Of a DNA stretch of 54,498 nt, positions 44,427-54,498 are shown piece after piece; the stretch's first letter is position 1; every line of letters starts with the position of its first letter. The notes below the pieces were generated by a model that saw only the letters and a list, made by a program, of their open reading frames with translations, did no database searches and was not told the origin of the DNA. The stretch is from Hydnum rufescens UP504. Its lineage: Eukaryota; Basidiomycota; Agaricomycetes; Cantharellales; Hydnaceae. The stretch covers positions 3,263 to 57,760 of the forward strand of contig MU129113.1 in NCBI GenBank assembly GCA_014904985.1, read 5' to 3'. The position numbers and the translations under genes are program-made.

Positions 44427-47147
44427 TTAGGGGATTTCGAGCACCAGATGCCATTTCATGTTGGATCTAATCCCGAAAGTCTCCCACACTCCGAACTCTT
44501 CAGTGTATCCAAACCAGCCAAGAACTCGTACCAGCTCATTGCGAAGAGTCACATGTGAGGGAGAGAGTCTGCTCACAAATGTCCCAGGCTTTCTTTCCCA
44601 GAAGGCGTGAAGCAACATCGTAAACCGTCGAAGCGTGAGACTGACAGAGTGGCTACCTTCACTCTGTTCTTGGAGGGCAACGCGAAGCTCAAAATCCTGC
44701 GTGGTGAATGAACATGCTGCCATTTTGTGTGGACTATGAGACACCAGTTGGGGAGGGATGGGGTAGAGGTCGTGTTCAAGGAATTGGGGACCCATCTGTG
44801 CTGAATTGATGTGAATACGGGGCGCAACTGCAAGTAAGGCATCTCGTTCTTCCGATGATCGCGCTCGATCATACACCACAGAGGCATAATACAAGTCCAT
44901 GGCCTGACACCCAATTTGAGTATAATCAACGCTGGGGAGCGTTATCAACTCAACACCCAAATAATTCTGGGCCTTGGCTCTTGCCCGAGTGCTCTCCAAG
45001 ACTTCTTGTGCCAGCATGTAGTCCTTAAAATAGATGGACATCCTGTACACAATTCGTCCTTGTTTCTTCGACCGCTTTTTGTTAACACGAGAGCGACTCG
45101 TTGCCAATGCGCCCATTGAACGAAATTCTTCCAAGGTCTCTTGCTCGTAGGGGAGAGCATTCTGGCCCTCAGATCCATCAACCTGAAATTTGTTGATGGT
45201 AACAGCATACCAAGTCCCTAAGACAGGGATAGCAGCTGCGGCAGGAGGGCCAGCGACAGGAGAAGGGGTAATGGTAGAAGGAGAGGCAAGGGCGAGGGGG
45301 GAACAATGGGGGGAGGAGGGACAACGGCAGCAGCAGCGGCAGGGGTGACGGCGGGAGGGCTGATGACGGGAGGGTCAACAGCAGGAAGGGCGACGGCAGG
45401 AGAGGCAACGGCAGGAGGGACAATGGCAGAAGGGGAGACAACAGCGAGAGAAGGGGTAGCAGCAGGGGTGACTGCAGGAGGGGCGATGGTGGGAGGGACC
45501 ACAGCAGGAAGGGCGACGGCAGGCGAGGCGACAGCAGGAGAGGCGACGACAGGCGACACAATGGCAGAAGGGGAGGCAACAGCGAGAGGTGGGGCAACGG
45601 CGATGGGGGGGTCGACAATGATGGGAGAGGGGACGACAGCAGCAGCGGGGGCGACGACGGGAGGAGCGACAGCAACACGAGGGATGACGGCGGCAGCAGG
45701 GGCAATGGGAGGGACAACGGCGGGAGGAACAACAGGGGAGGCAATGACAGGAGGGGCAATCATGGGAGGTGCAGAAGCAGTTGCCATGGCCACATCATCA
45801 ACAGAGATGGCAGCGAAGTTCATCTCCATTGTGGATTGCTCTTCGGCATCCACCGGAAGCCTCCCATGATGTGAGGACGACTCGGCATGAACAGACTCAC
45901 TCCGATCACTGGGAAGTAATCCAGCATCTCGCAAGGACCCTATAGGGGGGGAGCAAGAACGATCCCGAACGTTGCGATGAGAACCACCCTCACCACGATG
46001 CAACGAACGATCGTCCCCAGGTTGAGAACGGGAAATCGTCCGCATACGGGAATGCTCTTGCCAATCAAAATCCCGATCATAGACACCTCGTGCTTTACCC
46101 CTCCAATGTGCCCTGAGATACCGAGCTAAAGGTGTTGCATCTTTGTTCTTCACCCTTACATGGTGATCAAGGACAACCATGATCCTCTGGTATGATGCAA
46201 CATCACCCGCGGCAGCATTCCGAATTAAATCGCGCCCTTCGTTCTCTGTGATATCACCCCATGAACGCTGTTGGGGGGACGGTTGTTCATTACGTCCGGA
46301 AGGGATAACAGTGGCGACAGCAGGCATGGGAGCGGGCACGATCTTGGGGACGGGACGGGGGAGAGCGGGACGGGGGACATGGACGTAATCGGGCTCATCG
46401 GGGAGGATGAAAGCTGGAGGGCTGTGCGACGGGAAAATTGACTGTAATGCATGGTCATATCCCCGGGGATAATCGATAACTCCCCAAACCACATCGACCA
46501 TAAACTGAAGCCTCGCCGAAGGCACCTCAGTTGGGCGAAGAACCTTCCAAGGCTGAATCCCAGCGCAGTTGCGGATGTTTGCAATTAAAAAAACACCACA
46601 ATCCACAGTTCCTGTCTGCTGTGGAGACTAGGGAATCATAGTCAGAAAAGAACCAACAACGGAAGACCTGACGAACAGTATCCTTAGACCCAATGAAAGT
46701 CCATGCCTCAAGGTCGAATGAACACGTCTCGAGCGCAGCGAGGTCTGCTAAGTATTTCCGCATGATCTCCGTAACAAATTCAAAGGTGGAAGGCAGAAAT
46801 ATCGAGTCCATGTACGTGACAATACGTCTCTTAAAGTCAATAGAAACGGTTGCCCAGTGACTCTGGGATTTGAGATGGATTGGTACGATAATTCGCTCCA
46901 TGTGCGTAAACACAGGATGACGAAGATCCTTGTGCCATGTTGCCACTTTGTCGAAACCATCAAGTAAGCGCGAAAAGAAAAAGGTGTTGAAGACATGGAC
47001 GGTAGGGCGCGCAAACATCTTCAGGACATCGATATACGAGTTGATCGCATCATCATTGACCAGAGTGCCATCTCGAAACGTGATGAAACCTCCTTCGGAA
47101 GGGAGGTGTGGAGGCCGTGGCCTCTGCCCATACTTCCTACGAGCCAT
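44427..47147 (-). CDS. Ulp1/SENP-like C48 cysteine peptidase domain protein, one frameshift
   Basis: Starts MARRKYGQRP at 47147. A Ulp1 core follows: LVNDDAINSYIDVL, VHVFNTFFFSRLLD, SHWATVSID (catalytic His), TYMDS (Asp), and, after a probable 49-nt intron 46667-46619, RQQTGTVDCGVFL (Gln and catalytic Cys). The intron donor GTCTTC is weak, but the exons join in frame. After the peptidase comes a charged region, then a long Ala/Pro/Val low-complexity stretch (about 45780-45240), then a conserved C-terminal part from LGTWYAVTINKF to the stop at 44427. A run of six G at 45296-45301 (C on the coding strand) should be seven: with one more base the frame continues to give about 890 residues. Such peptidases remove SUMO-type modifiers. 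In fungi, Ulp1 genes are often associated with mobile elements. Confidence 0.78.
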
Positions 47148-47181
47148 GCTCTGGACCTAAGCCAGGAGAAAGGTATTAGAT

Positions 47182-48984
47182 TCAAATGTACAGAAAAGCT
47201 TGAAAGTCACTCGCATTATCCAAAACCATCTGGGGTGGAGCCGAATAAAGATGATAAGCCGTAAGCTCACCAAGAGCCGAGGTGGTGAGTAATGGGTCCA
47301 AAGGAGGGTTAATCCGAGCTGATTCCAGCGCACCAGGCGCATCGGGATTCGTAAGCGGGAAGACAGAGATGGGAGGATTTCGAGCACAGAAAAAGGGCCC
47401 CGGGCCCAAGAACTTTGCCACCACTTCGTACGACTTCGTCAATAGCGGTATGGACTCTTGTTGGGGGTCTACCGCTACCAATGCTTCGAGAAAAGCCTGC
47501 TCTTCGTAATATTTCTCGTCCCTGTATTGGTAGTAGAACCCTGGATAGCCGTATGCAGGGGCCGAGAACCAAGGAAATGGATGATCAAAGGGGACTGCAT
47601 ACTCCACTGATACAAGAAGGAAGTCGTGCTCTGGTCCTGGTGAGACATTGGTCGTATTTCGCCAAGGTGTCTTCAAACATGGTATCCTGTCCCAAACCGT
47701 CTCGGACCACGGTTCCAAAACGGTCGCCGCAAACACGGGTACCCCATCTCGTTCCAATCCTCTGACGACTCCAGAGACACGGGAGTCCTCCAAATCCTCC
47801 ATGCGGAAAACAGCACCGATGAGTTTGTCATCGACGCCAAAATGGGGACAAGGCATCCCGAGTTCTCGCGAGAGGCAGGCAACAAACTTGCGCATCAACC
47901 ATTGCGCATACCCTCGACACAAGTAACCATGCTGAAGGAATATCTCCACATCCGCCATGATTCGCGCTTTGGTATCATGGTGCTCGAAATGGCGTCGGAA
48001 GTTGGCACCGGGATATTCACACGATGGGAGAGGAACAGGGACATGGAATCCATTTCTCCGTATATGGGAATACCACCTCTGGGCAGTGGTGCTCGCGGAT
48101 CCAACGAAGGCGGCCAAAGCGTCCACATAGTGTTTCTTCAGGTAAAAGCGATTAGTGATAGGATCTAGGTCACGGGGTTGAGGGGTGTTTGGATCACTCG
48201 GGTGGCGATAAACGTAAGGTAGGTAAGGGAGATGTTTATTCCATCTTTGAGGAAATCGTGTAAAGTCGGATGGGCGACTAAGTTGAGAGGGGCCGCGGAG
48301 AGCGTATCGTTGGGAAAGGGCATCAGCGGACCAGGGTCCATTGACGTTCATACTGCCTTCATAGAAGGCAAAAGAAGGATAAGTCTCCAACCAAGCATTT
48401 GGCAGCTGATCGATATACTGGAACGACCGGCGACTGTTGGTGTACATCAAGCTCCAAGGTTGGTGACAAAAATACGGCCGTGATAAATTAGAGACTAAGT
48501 ATAGATTAGCGATGGTGCAATAACTAGTGAGACAGAAACGTACCGACGTCGGCTGATATCTCCCCTGAGGCGACAGTGAGGGTGCAAAGGTCAGGATATT
48601 CCTCCAATGGACGGTAGACGGTATTTGACAGCTGTCCTGAGCTTGACCACGTGAAGGGTTCTGTGAGATCTACGGTCGAGGCACATAAGACAAGCTAACC
48701 GCGATGCAAACTGACGACATACGCTCAACAGAAGCTTCAGATAACTCCCAGGTAAGGAGGAGAGTCGGAAGGGTCGAACCAACAAGTTCTGGATCCTCGC
48801 GAGGACGACGCGACGCTCCAGAGTGCATCACGGCATCCTCAGCAGGGGGATCTTGAACCATTGAAGGGGTTCCACCGCCAGAACCTAGTTCTTGACCCTC
48901 GCGGGGATGATGCAACGCTCCAGAGGGCACCACAGCATCCTCAGCAGGGGGGTCGTAAACATGGCTTGCGGAAGAAAGCGACAT
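47182..48984 (-). CDS. Hypothetical protein, 566 aa, three exons
   Basis: Exons 48984-48723, 48669-48544 and 48494-47182 are joined by introns of 53 nt (GTATGT..GTAG) and 49 nt (GTACGT..GCTAATC..TTAG). The sum is 567 codons, exactly in frame. It begins MSLSSASHVYD. A 30-35 residue segment is repeated (DPPAEDAVVPSGALHHPRE, then DPPAEDAVMHSGASRRPRE). After that come SRRSFQYIDQLPN and a Tyr/Trp/Pro-rich globular region (YLPYVYRHPSD, QRWYSHIRRNGF, WFSAPAYGYPGFYYQY). I do not recognise the family. It ends 35 bp upstream of the Ulp1-type gene, same strand, so the two may be one mobile unit. Confidence 0.75.
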
Positions 48985-49180
48985 CAGCGCGGTTTGAAAT
49001 TTGGATCCGTCACCTGCTCAAATCGTTCACCCACCTCGTGTTAGGCAAACACCTCGAGCTAGACGTCGGGCTACACTTCGTGTCGTTGCTTTCCGTTTAG
49101 CGGGCGTGGTCGCTGGACATTATTTTCTTTCATATCCTTTTCACCCTTTCCGTCTTCTGCTGCCGATCGAAACGGGGACA
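48985..49180. promoter_or_regulatory. Divergent promoter region carrying one copy of the subterminal repeat
   Basis: Intergenic space of 196 bp between two divergently transcribed genes. At 49053-49100 it contains GAGCTAGACGTCGGGCTACA followed by CTTCGTGTCGTTGCTTTCCG, the core of the repeat found in multiple copies at 43845-44340 and 53385-54060. The repeat may therefore carry a regulatory or binding site. No TATA box is obvious. Confidence 0.5.
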
Positions 49181-50221
49181 ATGACAACAGAACTATTCGT
49201 CCTATCGCGGGTGCCAGCTGCACACCCCGTCCACTTACTCCTCTACCCGAAACAGAAATCATTGATGGAGAGACACCTCCAAGGTCTCTATACATTCCTT
49301 TCCCGTCTTACTGTTCATGCCAGCGAGGTGTGGGCTCTGCCGCACGATGAAACTGAAGCAGTAAGTCGCCTTAATATCTGTTTGCTAATGTGGGGCTCAG
49401 TCCCCATCAATCTCCCATTCTAGTCACTTCCCATTATCTTCTCCCTCACTTCCGGGACCCTCGAAAATAAGTTCGGAAAGTACGAAACCTCGTGGGGAGA
49501 TATCTGGCTGTTTAAGAGTTGTCTTAATCGGACAGACTTAAAGAAATATAGTAAGACAGATAACACTCAGGCTCCAAGCTCCCCCTGATGTACATCTTCT
49601 GGCAATATAGATTTTCGAGCCGCCACATACTCGAAAGGTATCTGTACCCAGTTGCGCAAACACTACGGGGGGGGCAAGTCAATCGAGAACCAGGGATTGC
49701 AGTTCTTCCACATTCAACGAGTCGTCCTACACACGCCTGGCGATCAAGTACCAACGTTCCTCCGAGATTGGATACATCTCCCGACACCCGTTCCCAGTAT
49801 CCCCTCGACTTCAAATAAACGCCAGCGCTCCCCAACCCCTCTAGAGGCTCCTTCGAAGCGATTGAAAGATGATTCTCTTTCAGTAGATGCAATGGATATC
49901 GACGACTCGTCGAACACCAAGGATGGATCTGCCATGGACGTCGATGATCCCCAGAGTGATCCCCTCCCGATCCCTACTACCTCTGGTACCTCCAAGATCG
50001 TCAATATCAGCGATGAGGAATCAAACCCCAGCTCCTACCACTCTGACGTCGACGATGCACCAAATAATGCCCCGGAACCCGCGGGCCCTATGTGTGATCA
50101 CAGCCACACACCGGATTGGGATTTAGAAAACCGTTTCCTCGGTCTAGATTCCCACCGCAACGTTGTTCATGTAGATTCTCGGGGCAGGCCCTACACCGTA
50201 AAATTGGTGGTACTGGGTTAG
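49181..50221 (+). CDS. Hypothetical protein, 305 aa, three exons
   Basis: ATG at 49181. Introns 49361-49423 (GTAAGT..TTCTAG, 63 nt) and 49551-49610 (GTAAGA..ATATAG, 60 nt). The exons of 180, 127 and 611 nt sum to 306 codons, in frame. The N-terminal part has MTTELFVLSRVP and KSLMERHLQGLYTFLSRL. The middle has ENKFGKYETSWGDIWLFK, then ATYSKGICTQLRKHYGGG. The C-terminal third is disordered and acidic, with a basic KRQRSPTPLEAPSKRLK stretch that could be a nuclear localisation signal, MDIDDSS and AMDVDDPQSD repeats, and a conserved-looking end WDLENRFLGLDS. Family not recognised. Divergent from the 566-aa gene. Confidence 0.72.
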
Positions 50222-50587
50222 ATATCAGCCTTGCCCAATTCTACTTCATCCTTGTCGATTCACGAAGTTGACAATTTCCGCACAATAAATGATCTTTTGT
50301 TTGAAGAGTGCGCTTAAATAATAGAAAGCTAAAGGTGGTGATTAGACTGTTGGCGCTTGCTTTTTTATTCACTCCGAGTCGCGGCATCGCTACCCTCAAG
50401 AACTGGGGTCGCGGTCATCCACAATTGGAACATGTGGTGGGACATACATTCAGAAAAAATAATGGGAAAAATCAAGAATATCACACCATAATGAGCTGCA
50501 TATGCACATGAAAAACACTTCAGAATGGATTGCAGCTGAGCCAATCATATCATACCTTGTTCAGGGAGTGAACAGTTAATAGCGTCA
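50222..50587. other. Spacer between convergent genes
   Basis: About 370 bp, AT-rich, between the 3' ends of the 305-aa and HNH genes. An AATAAA-like word (CACAATAAATG, near 50282) may be a polyadenylation signal of the upstream gene. Nothing else seen. Confidence 0.5.
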
Positions 50588-51747
50588 TTATGGGAGTTCC
50601 CCATCGGTGGCCAGAACACGAGTTTCTCGAAGATCCTGCAAATACTTTGCAATATATTCTGCGGCGCCACTCATATGAATTATCCCAGCAACTGCGGCGT
50701 GAAGCCTTAAGAACCGTGGATCCGGCAGATGTGTCGTATCTCCTGGATCCCGATGATCCAGAAATGTGACTATGGTTCCATCCACGGGGGTTCCGTGCAT
50801 CTTCTCATGTACTCTGACCATGTAGCAATGTGGAATGGGAGGAATGTGATAGGGCTAACGTGAACTTGTTAGATCGGCTCCACCATGATATGATAAACCT
50901 CACATCTGGAATGAGACACCAATCAAATCTGTCGAATGAGTGGTGCTCATCGAGCGTCATTACTAAGCGATTGAAAGGTTCGTTAATTCGACCTGTGATG
51001 TCGCTAGGAGGAATGCCTCCAAATTGTTGGATAATACCCCACGTCGCGTGGAGTTCATCGGCCTAGGCTACAATTAACATGCCAGATCAAATGAAGCGGA
51101 ATGGTCGACTAACGTCTTTCTTTCGGGAAATGGTAGACCAAGGGATGATGTGAGCTAGTTCTACATAAGCCCGGCTTTCTTCGGGACCGACATCCAGACA
51201 TCCAATCAATGGCAGACGGGTAACTGAAGTACGATAACCATCACGTTCCCTGGTCTAAAATATTCTCAATTACCGCCAGTTCGGTAGAGTTGAATTTGGA
51301 ATTTTACCAGCTCATCAAACTTTACAGTCCTTGGTGTAAATTCAACCTGGATTGGTGGATCAGGCTTGGGGGTGATCCCACTTGGAGTCTTCTCGCCCGA
51401 CGCCCTCACTATTGGTTGCTAAAAATGACTTGATCAGACTTGATGGGGTAAGGTCACATACTGGGTATGATGATATTGTTAAACCAAATGTTAGCTTGCA
51501 AGAGAAGTTTCTCGGGGTCTCCTTGCGTCGCGAGGATGGAATTGATGACATAGTCGCGGGCGCCTGGGGGGGCACAGTCCAACATTGCCTTGAGAAAACG
51601 CTGCACGGACACCGGTGTTTTGGTTGATTTAGGGTTCTCCGTGGTGATACAGAGACCCTTGGCCTCCTTGATCAGGCTTTTATACTGGTCCAGAAGTTCA
51701 GGAAGGGAAGAGCGCGGGGCAATCAAGCCATCAACGTGGAGAGACAT
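50588..51747 (-). CDS. HNH-nuclease-like domain protein, 317 aa, five exons
   Basis: Exons 51747-51462, 51408-51308, 51254-51114, 51062-50904 and 50854-50588. All four introns are 49-53 nt with GT..AG ends, and the total is 318 codons including the stop, exactly in frame. Order: MSLHVDGLIAP N-terminus, a helical region, a KTPSGITPKPDPPI linker, then RERDGYRTSVTRLPLIG and YVELAHIIPWS. The AHIIP box is typical of fungal HNH_2-type domains, which usually read RDGxRCxVTG..AHIIP. After it come FNRLVMTLDEHHSFDRFDW and the usual C-terminal end LPDPRFLRLHAAVAGIIHMSGAAE. The Cys expected after GYR is Thr here, and the usual N-x-H metal ligand pair is not clear, so nuclease activity is doubtful. No defence or mobility role is shown. 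Confidence 0.85.
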
Positions 51748-53380
51748 TGTGGTAGTAAGATACTATAATTGGTTAGTCAGCAGGTGCTTTCACCCAGCAA
51801 TCCAAAGGAGCCAGACAGCCCCATGCCTGGTTAGTCCTTGGGATCCCACTCAACCTTCTGTGCTCATCCACCAAATATTGCATTACAGTATCTATGTTCA
51901 AGTACTATGGGCAGTCGGATTCTCTAACGAGCGTGAGTGGAGCCAAAACGGACTTTGGGCAACATCCGGAAGCAAATTAAATCAGCAGAGCTGGTTGGCT
52001 CATCAATGTACCAAGTCATTTCTTGAGGTAGCAGCGGTGAACTTCTCAACAAATTGATTATAAAGGAAAGCTAACCGGCCAGCAGGAAGAGGCGTGATTT
52101 CAGTTTTGGCAAGACTGGGGAAGATAGAATATGCGGATTTGCATCCGGGTGTTGCCCAAGGGCAAGAACGGCATTAGCTACCCTTCTGCATCAACAGTTT
52201 CTCTTAATTCTCAGTTCTAATTTTGATTGGGCAAAAAATTTAGCCAACTACAAAATTTAAGTGCCCTGGGTCAAGAGGGGTCCAAAATGCGGCTAAAATC
52301 CAGGAGATATCATGTTTACTTTTCAGGGGGTGACTTCTGGACGGTGCTGTTTTACAGCGGACAATCTTCCGTTAACTACTCACCTAATTACTTGTTCATG
52401 GTTGGTTTTCTTTTGGGTTTCTTATCCCGGGGGCTCTGGTGGCCCCTCTGGAGCACTTCCAAATTTTTAATTTTTAATTTGGCAGAAAGGAACCACGGGA
52501 CTCATTCAAGCTAAACCCTCTGGCCAACGTACTACGAGACGCCCCTTTGGACACAATTCCGTCCCAATCGCGGATGAATTCTCTATAGATAATGAACCGA
52601 GGTGTTGGCAGTCACCACAGAGTGGTTCGAACTGGTAGAGGGGTGTCACAAATTTCAAGCGAACCTATGGTCGAAATAGGCGAGCCCTATCGTGGGGATA
52701 CCCTAGTGAAAGTAGCGGCCTGGAAACGATTCCTCCCCCTGATTACTAAGCGGGTGAGGGTGGACTTGAAAGATCGAGAGCTCAAGTGGAAAGGCGGGAA
52801 GGATGTAATAGGAACGTCCTTATCCTTGTTGGCAACCCTGCTCTTTTATAGTATTTACAAGAAGGTAGAGAAACTACAGGAAAATAGGAGAATCTTTAGA
52901 TACCAGTGCTGTAGTACTGGTGAGAAAAGAGATGAGTATTCTCGGTGAGTAGCGCTCAGCGGCACGGCATTACTAACGGGCGTTCGAGCGGAATCTCTCC
53001 CTGATTACTAAGCGGGTGAGGACGAATTCGGATCGGTGAGACTTAGAGTAGCTCAGGTGAACAAGCGACGGCAGAAAGAACCCGAGAAGAAGTCCTTAGT
53101 ATTTTTGTGAGCTTAAGCTCGGATCCAGGAGGTAGATTGGCGAGGTTGTCGGCATAGCCTCACAGGGGTCACTTGTCTCCGTCTCCAAATAGGGTTCTCG
53201 GTCGATTTCGTAATGGACACTCGCCGCAGACCCCGGTCGCTGTGGGGCCCAGTACATTGATTATTTATCCTTATTGCGGACAGCAAAGGCAAGAGCATAA
53301 TTCACGGATGGGCTCGGCAGTTGCCGAGTTTGGCGTCCCATCAGCGGGAATTGGAACCTATCGCTCGCTAGGTCCCCAAA
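51748..53380. other. Region without a supportable gene
   Basis: Short open frames only. The best (52592-52948, plus, ending in a possible membrane segment SLLATLLFYSIYKKV) has no known domain and an atypical composition, and I do not call it. A direct repeat CCCTGATTACTAAGCGGGTG occurs at about 52737 and 52991. Confidence 0.45.
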
Positions 53381-53384
53381 TTCT

Positions 53385-54060
53385 CCACATTTTCGCGGTC
53401 TCTCCAATTCATCTCAATCAACTTCAAGCTAGACGTCGGGCTACACTTCGTGTCGTGGCTTTCCGTCGGCAGGAGTTGGTATTTGATCTTGCCCTATCGT
53501 TCTCCATTTTGTTTCACGCGTTTTTGCGGTCTCTCCAATCCATCTCCATCAACTTCGGGCTGGACGTCGGGCTACACTTCGTGTTGTGGCTTTCCGTCGG
53601 CAGGAGTTGCTATTTGATCTCACCCTATCCCTCACTGGGTCTCACACTTTTCACACGGTTTCGCGCTCTCTCCAATCCGTCTCAATCAACTTTGAGCTAG
53701 ACGTCGGGCTGCACTTCGTGTCGTGGCTTTCCGTCGGCAGGAGTTGCTATTTGATCTCGCCCTATCGCTTGCCAGGTCCACAAATTCTCCATCATTTTTT
53801 TTTCACGCGTTTTAGTGTTCTCTCCAATCCGTCTCAATCAACTTCGAGCTAGACGTCGGGCTACACTTCGTGTTGTTGGTTTTCCGTCGGCAGGAGTTTT
53901 ATTCGATCTCGCCCCATCGCTCACCAACTCGCACAGTTTTTCCATTGCTTTTCGCACGCTTTGCAGTCTCTCCAATCCATCTCAATCAACTTTGAGTTAG
54001 ACGTCGGGCTACACTTGCTGTCGTGGCTTCTCGTCTTCGGGAGTTGTTTGACCTCACCGT
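53385..54060 (+). repeat. Inverted subterminal repeat cluster, right (five copies)
   Basis: Copies start near 53400, 53531, 53668, 53820 and 53967. Each contains CTCTCCAAT(C/T)C(A/G)TCTC, AACTT(C/T)GAGCTAGACGTCG, GGCTACACTTCGTGT and TTTCCGTCGGCAGGAGTT. It is the reverse complement of the 43845-44340 unit, and array length and spacing are similar. Open frames here, ending again and again in SNPSQSTLS, are products of the repeat. Confidence 0.82.
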
Positions 54061-54498
54061 ATCACTCAACGAGTCTCCCTGTTTCCCATCGTTTTTCACG
54101 CGTTCTATCAATCGCAAACTACACGGCAGTCGAGTCGTCACCCTATATCACCCCCTGCAGAGCGTCCTATCTTATCCGACGTTAGTCGTCGTTTTTCACT
54201 GTTTATATTCTGCTAAGCCGGTCCTCTATGTTAGGTTTCCACGGACACAGTACTCTACCAAGAATGGCCTCAGGCATCAACAGACTCGGCCTAGACTGAA
54301 TACCCAGACAAATCATACCAAGTGCTGCAAGAAGAGCACTCATCAGCAACCAGCAACGAGAAGATCGAGGCGAAAATCCACTAAGCAAGAAACCATTGGC
54401 CGTGGACCTTCCGGCCCTGTGTACTCGTCTGCACAGCTCTCTGCACGATGCACTCCAGCTCGCGCTGAGTACGATGTTGGTGGATCGATCATTGACAT
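54061..54498. other. Window end without a supportable gene
   Basis: No coherent reading frame. A degenerate last repeat unit may extend to about 54110 (TTTTTCACGCGTT). The sequence runs off the window. Confidence 0.4.

Noticed and set aside
45306..45869. Plus-strand Gly/Ala/Thr-rich frame and a minus-strand Leu/Pro/Ser frame
   Set aside because: Shadows of the Ala/Pro/Val low-complexity region in the Ulp1-type gene.
52592..52948. 118-codon frame with a possible membrane helix
   Set aside because: Single short frame, no domain, composition not gene-like; could be chance.
53173..54185. Run of plus-strand frames with LSNPSQSTLS-like ends
   Set aside because: Created by the tandem subterminal repeat; the same peptides appear in antisense form at 43338-44387.

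Overview
The window looks like a piece of a filamentous basidiomycete genome, most likely an agaricomycete. The signs are short spliceosomal introns (36-80 nt, GT...CTAAC/CTAAT...AG), families of TPR proteins with 46-residue repeats, a decayed hAT transposase, an SRPK-like kinase relic, and Ulp1-type protease and HNH-nuclease genes of kinds common in mushrooms and their relatives. I cannot name the species.

Layout. 1-4224 is AT-rich with no supportable gene and two old degenerate direct repeats. 4225-6508 holds a hairpin/intron array. 6860-26550 carries four paralogous genes (called A-D here): an N-terminal helical bundle, a proline/alanine linker and 12-17 TPR repeats. A/D and B/C are sister pairs. 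A, B and C carry frameshifts and D has a rewritten C-terminus. Between C and D lie an SRPK kinase pseudogene and a doubtful Ser-rich gene. 27609-31052 is a complete but dead hAT transposon with 8-bp target duplications. 32361-32660 is a duplicated 5' fragment of gene A that has lost CpGs.

33020-43429 is a single minus-strand gene of unknown function that has been blown apart. A 673-bp hAT-type MITE with perfect 8-bp target duplications sits in one exon. A 7,066-bp foldback element (36003-43068) with a perfect 7-bp target duplication splits the N-terminal part. Removing the foldback element and one target copy joins the host reading frame.

The foldback element is the most unusual object. It has no recognisable transposase. 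Its two arms are arrays of about 200-300 bp units. Each unit has a GGGTGTGTGGT hairpin 8-12 nt upstream of a 5' splice site, then an intron-like segment of about 100-120 nt holding a second GAGCAGC/GCTGCTC hairpin, a CTAAC branch-like motif and a TAG acceptor. The stems co-vary between copies. A 15-bp GC-rich minisatellite of 1.4 kb lies in one arm only. The same unit forms a separate array at 4807-6185.

43845-54060 is CpG-rich and better preserved. Inverted clusters of a 120-150 bp repeat flank four genes whose exon structures close in frame: an 890-aa Ulp1/C48-type protein (one homopolymer frameshift), a 566-aa unknown, a divergent 305-aa unknown with an acidic tail, and a 317-aa HNH-nuclease-like protein. 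This could be a large mobile cassette, but its true ends were not found.
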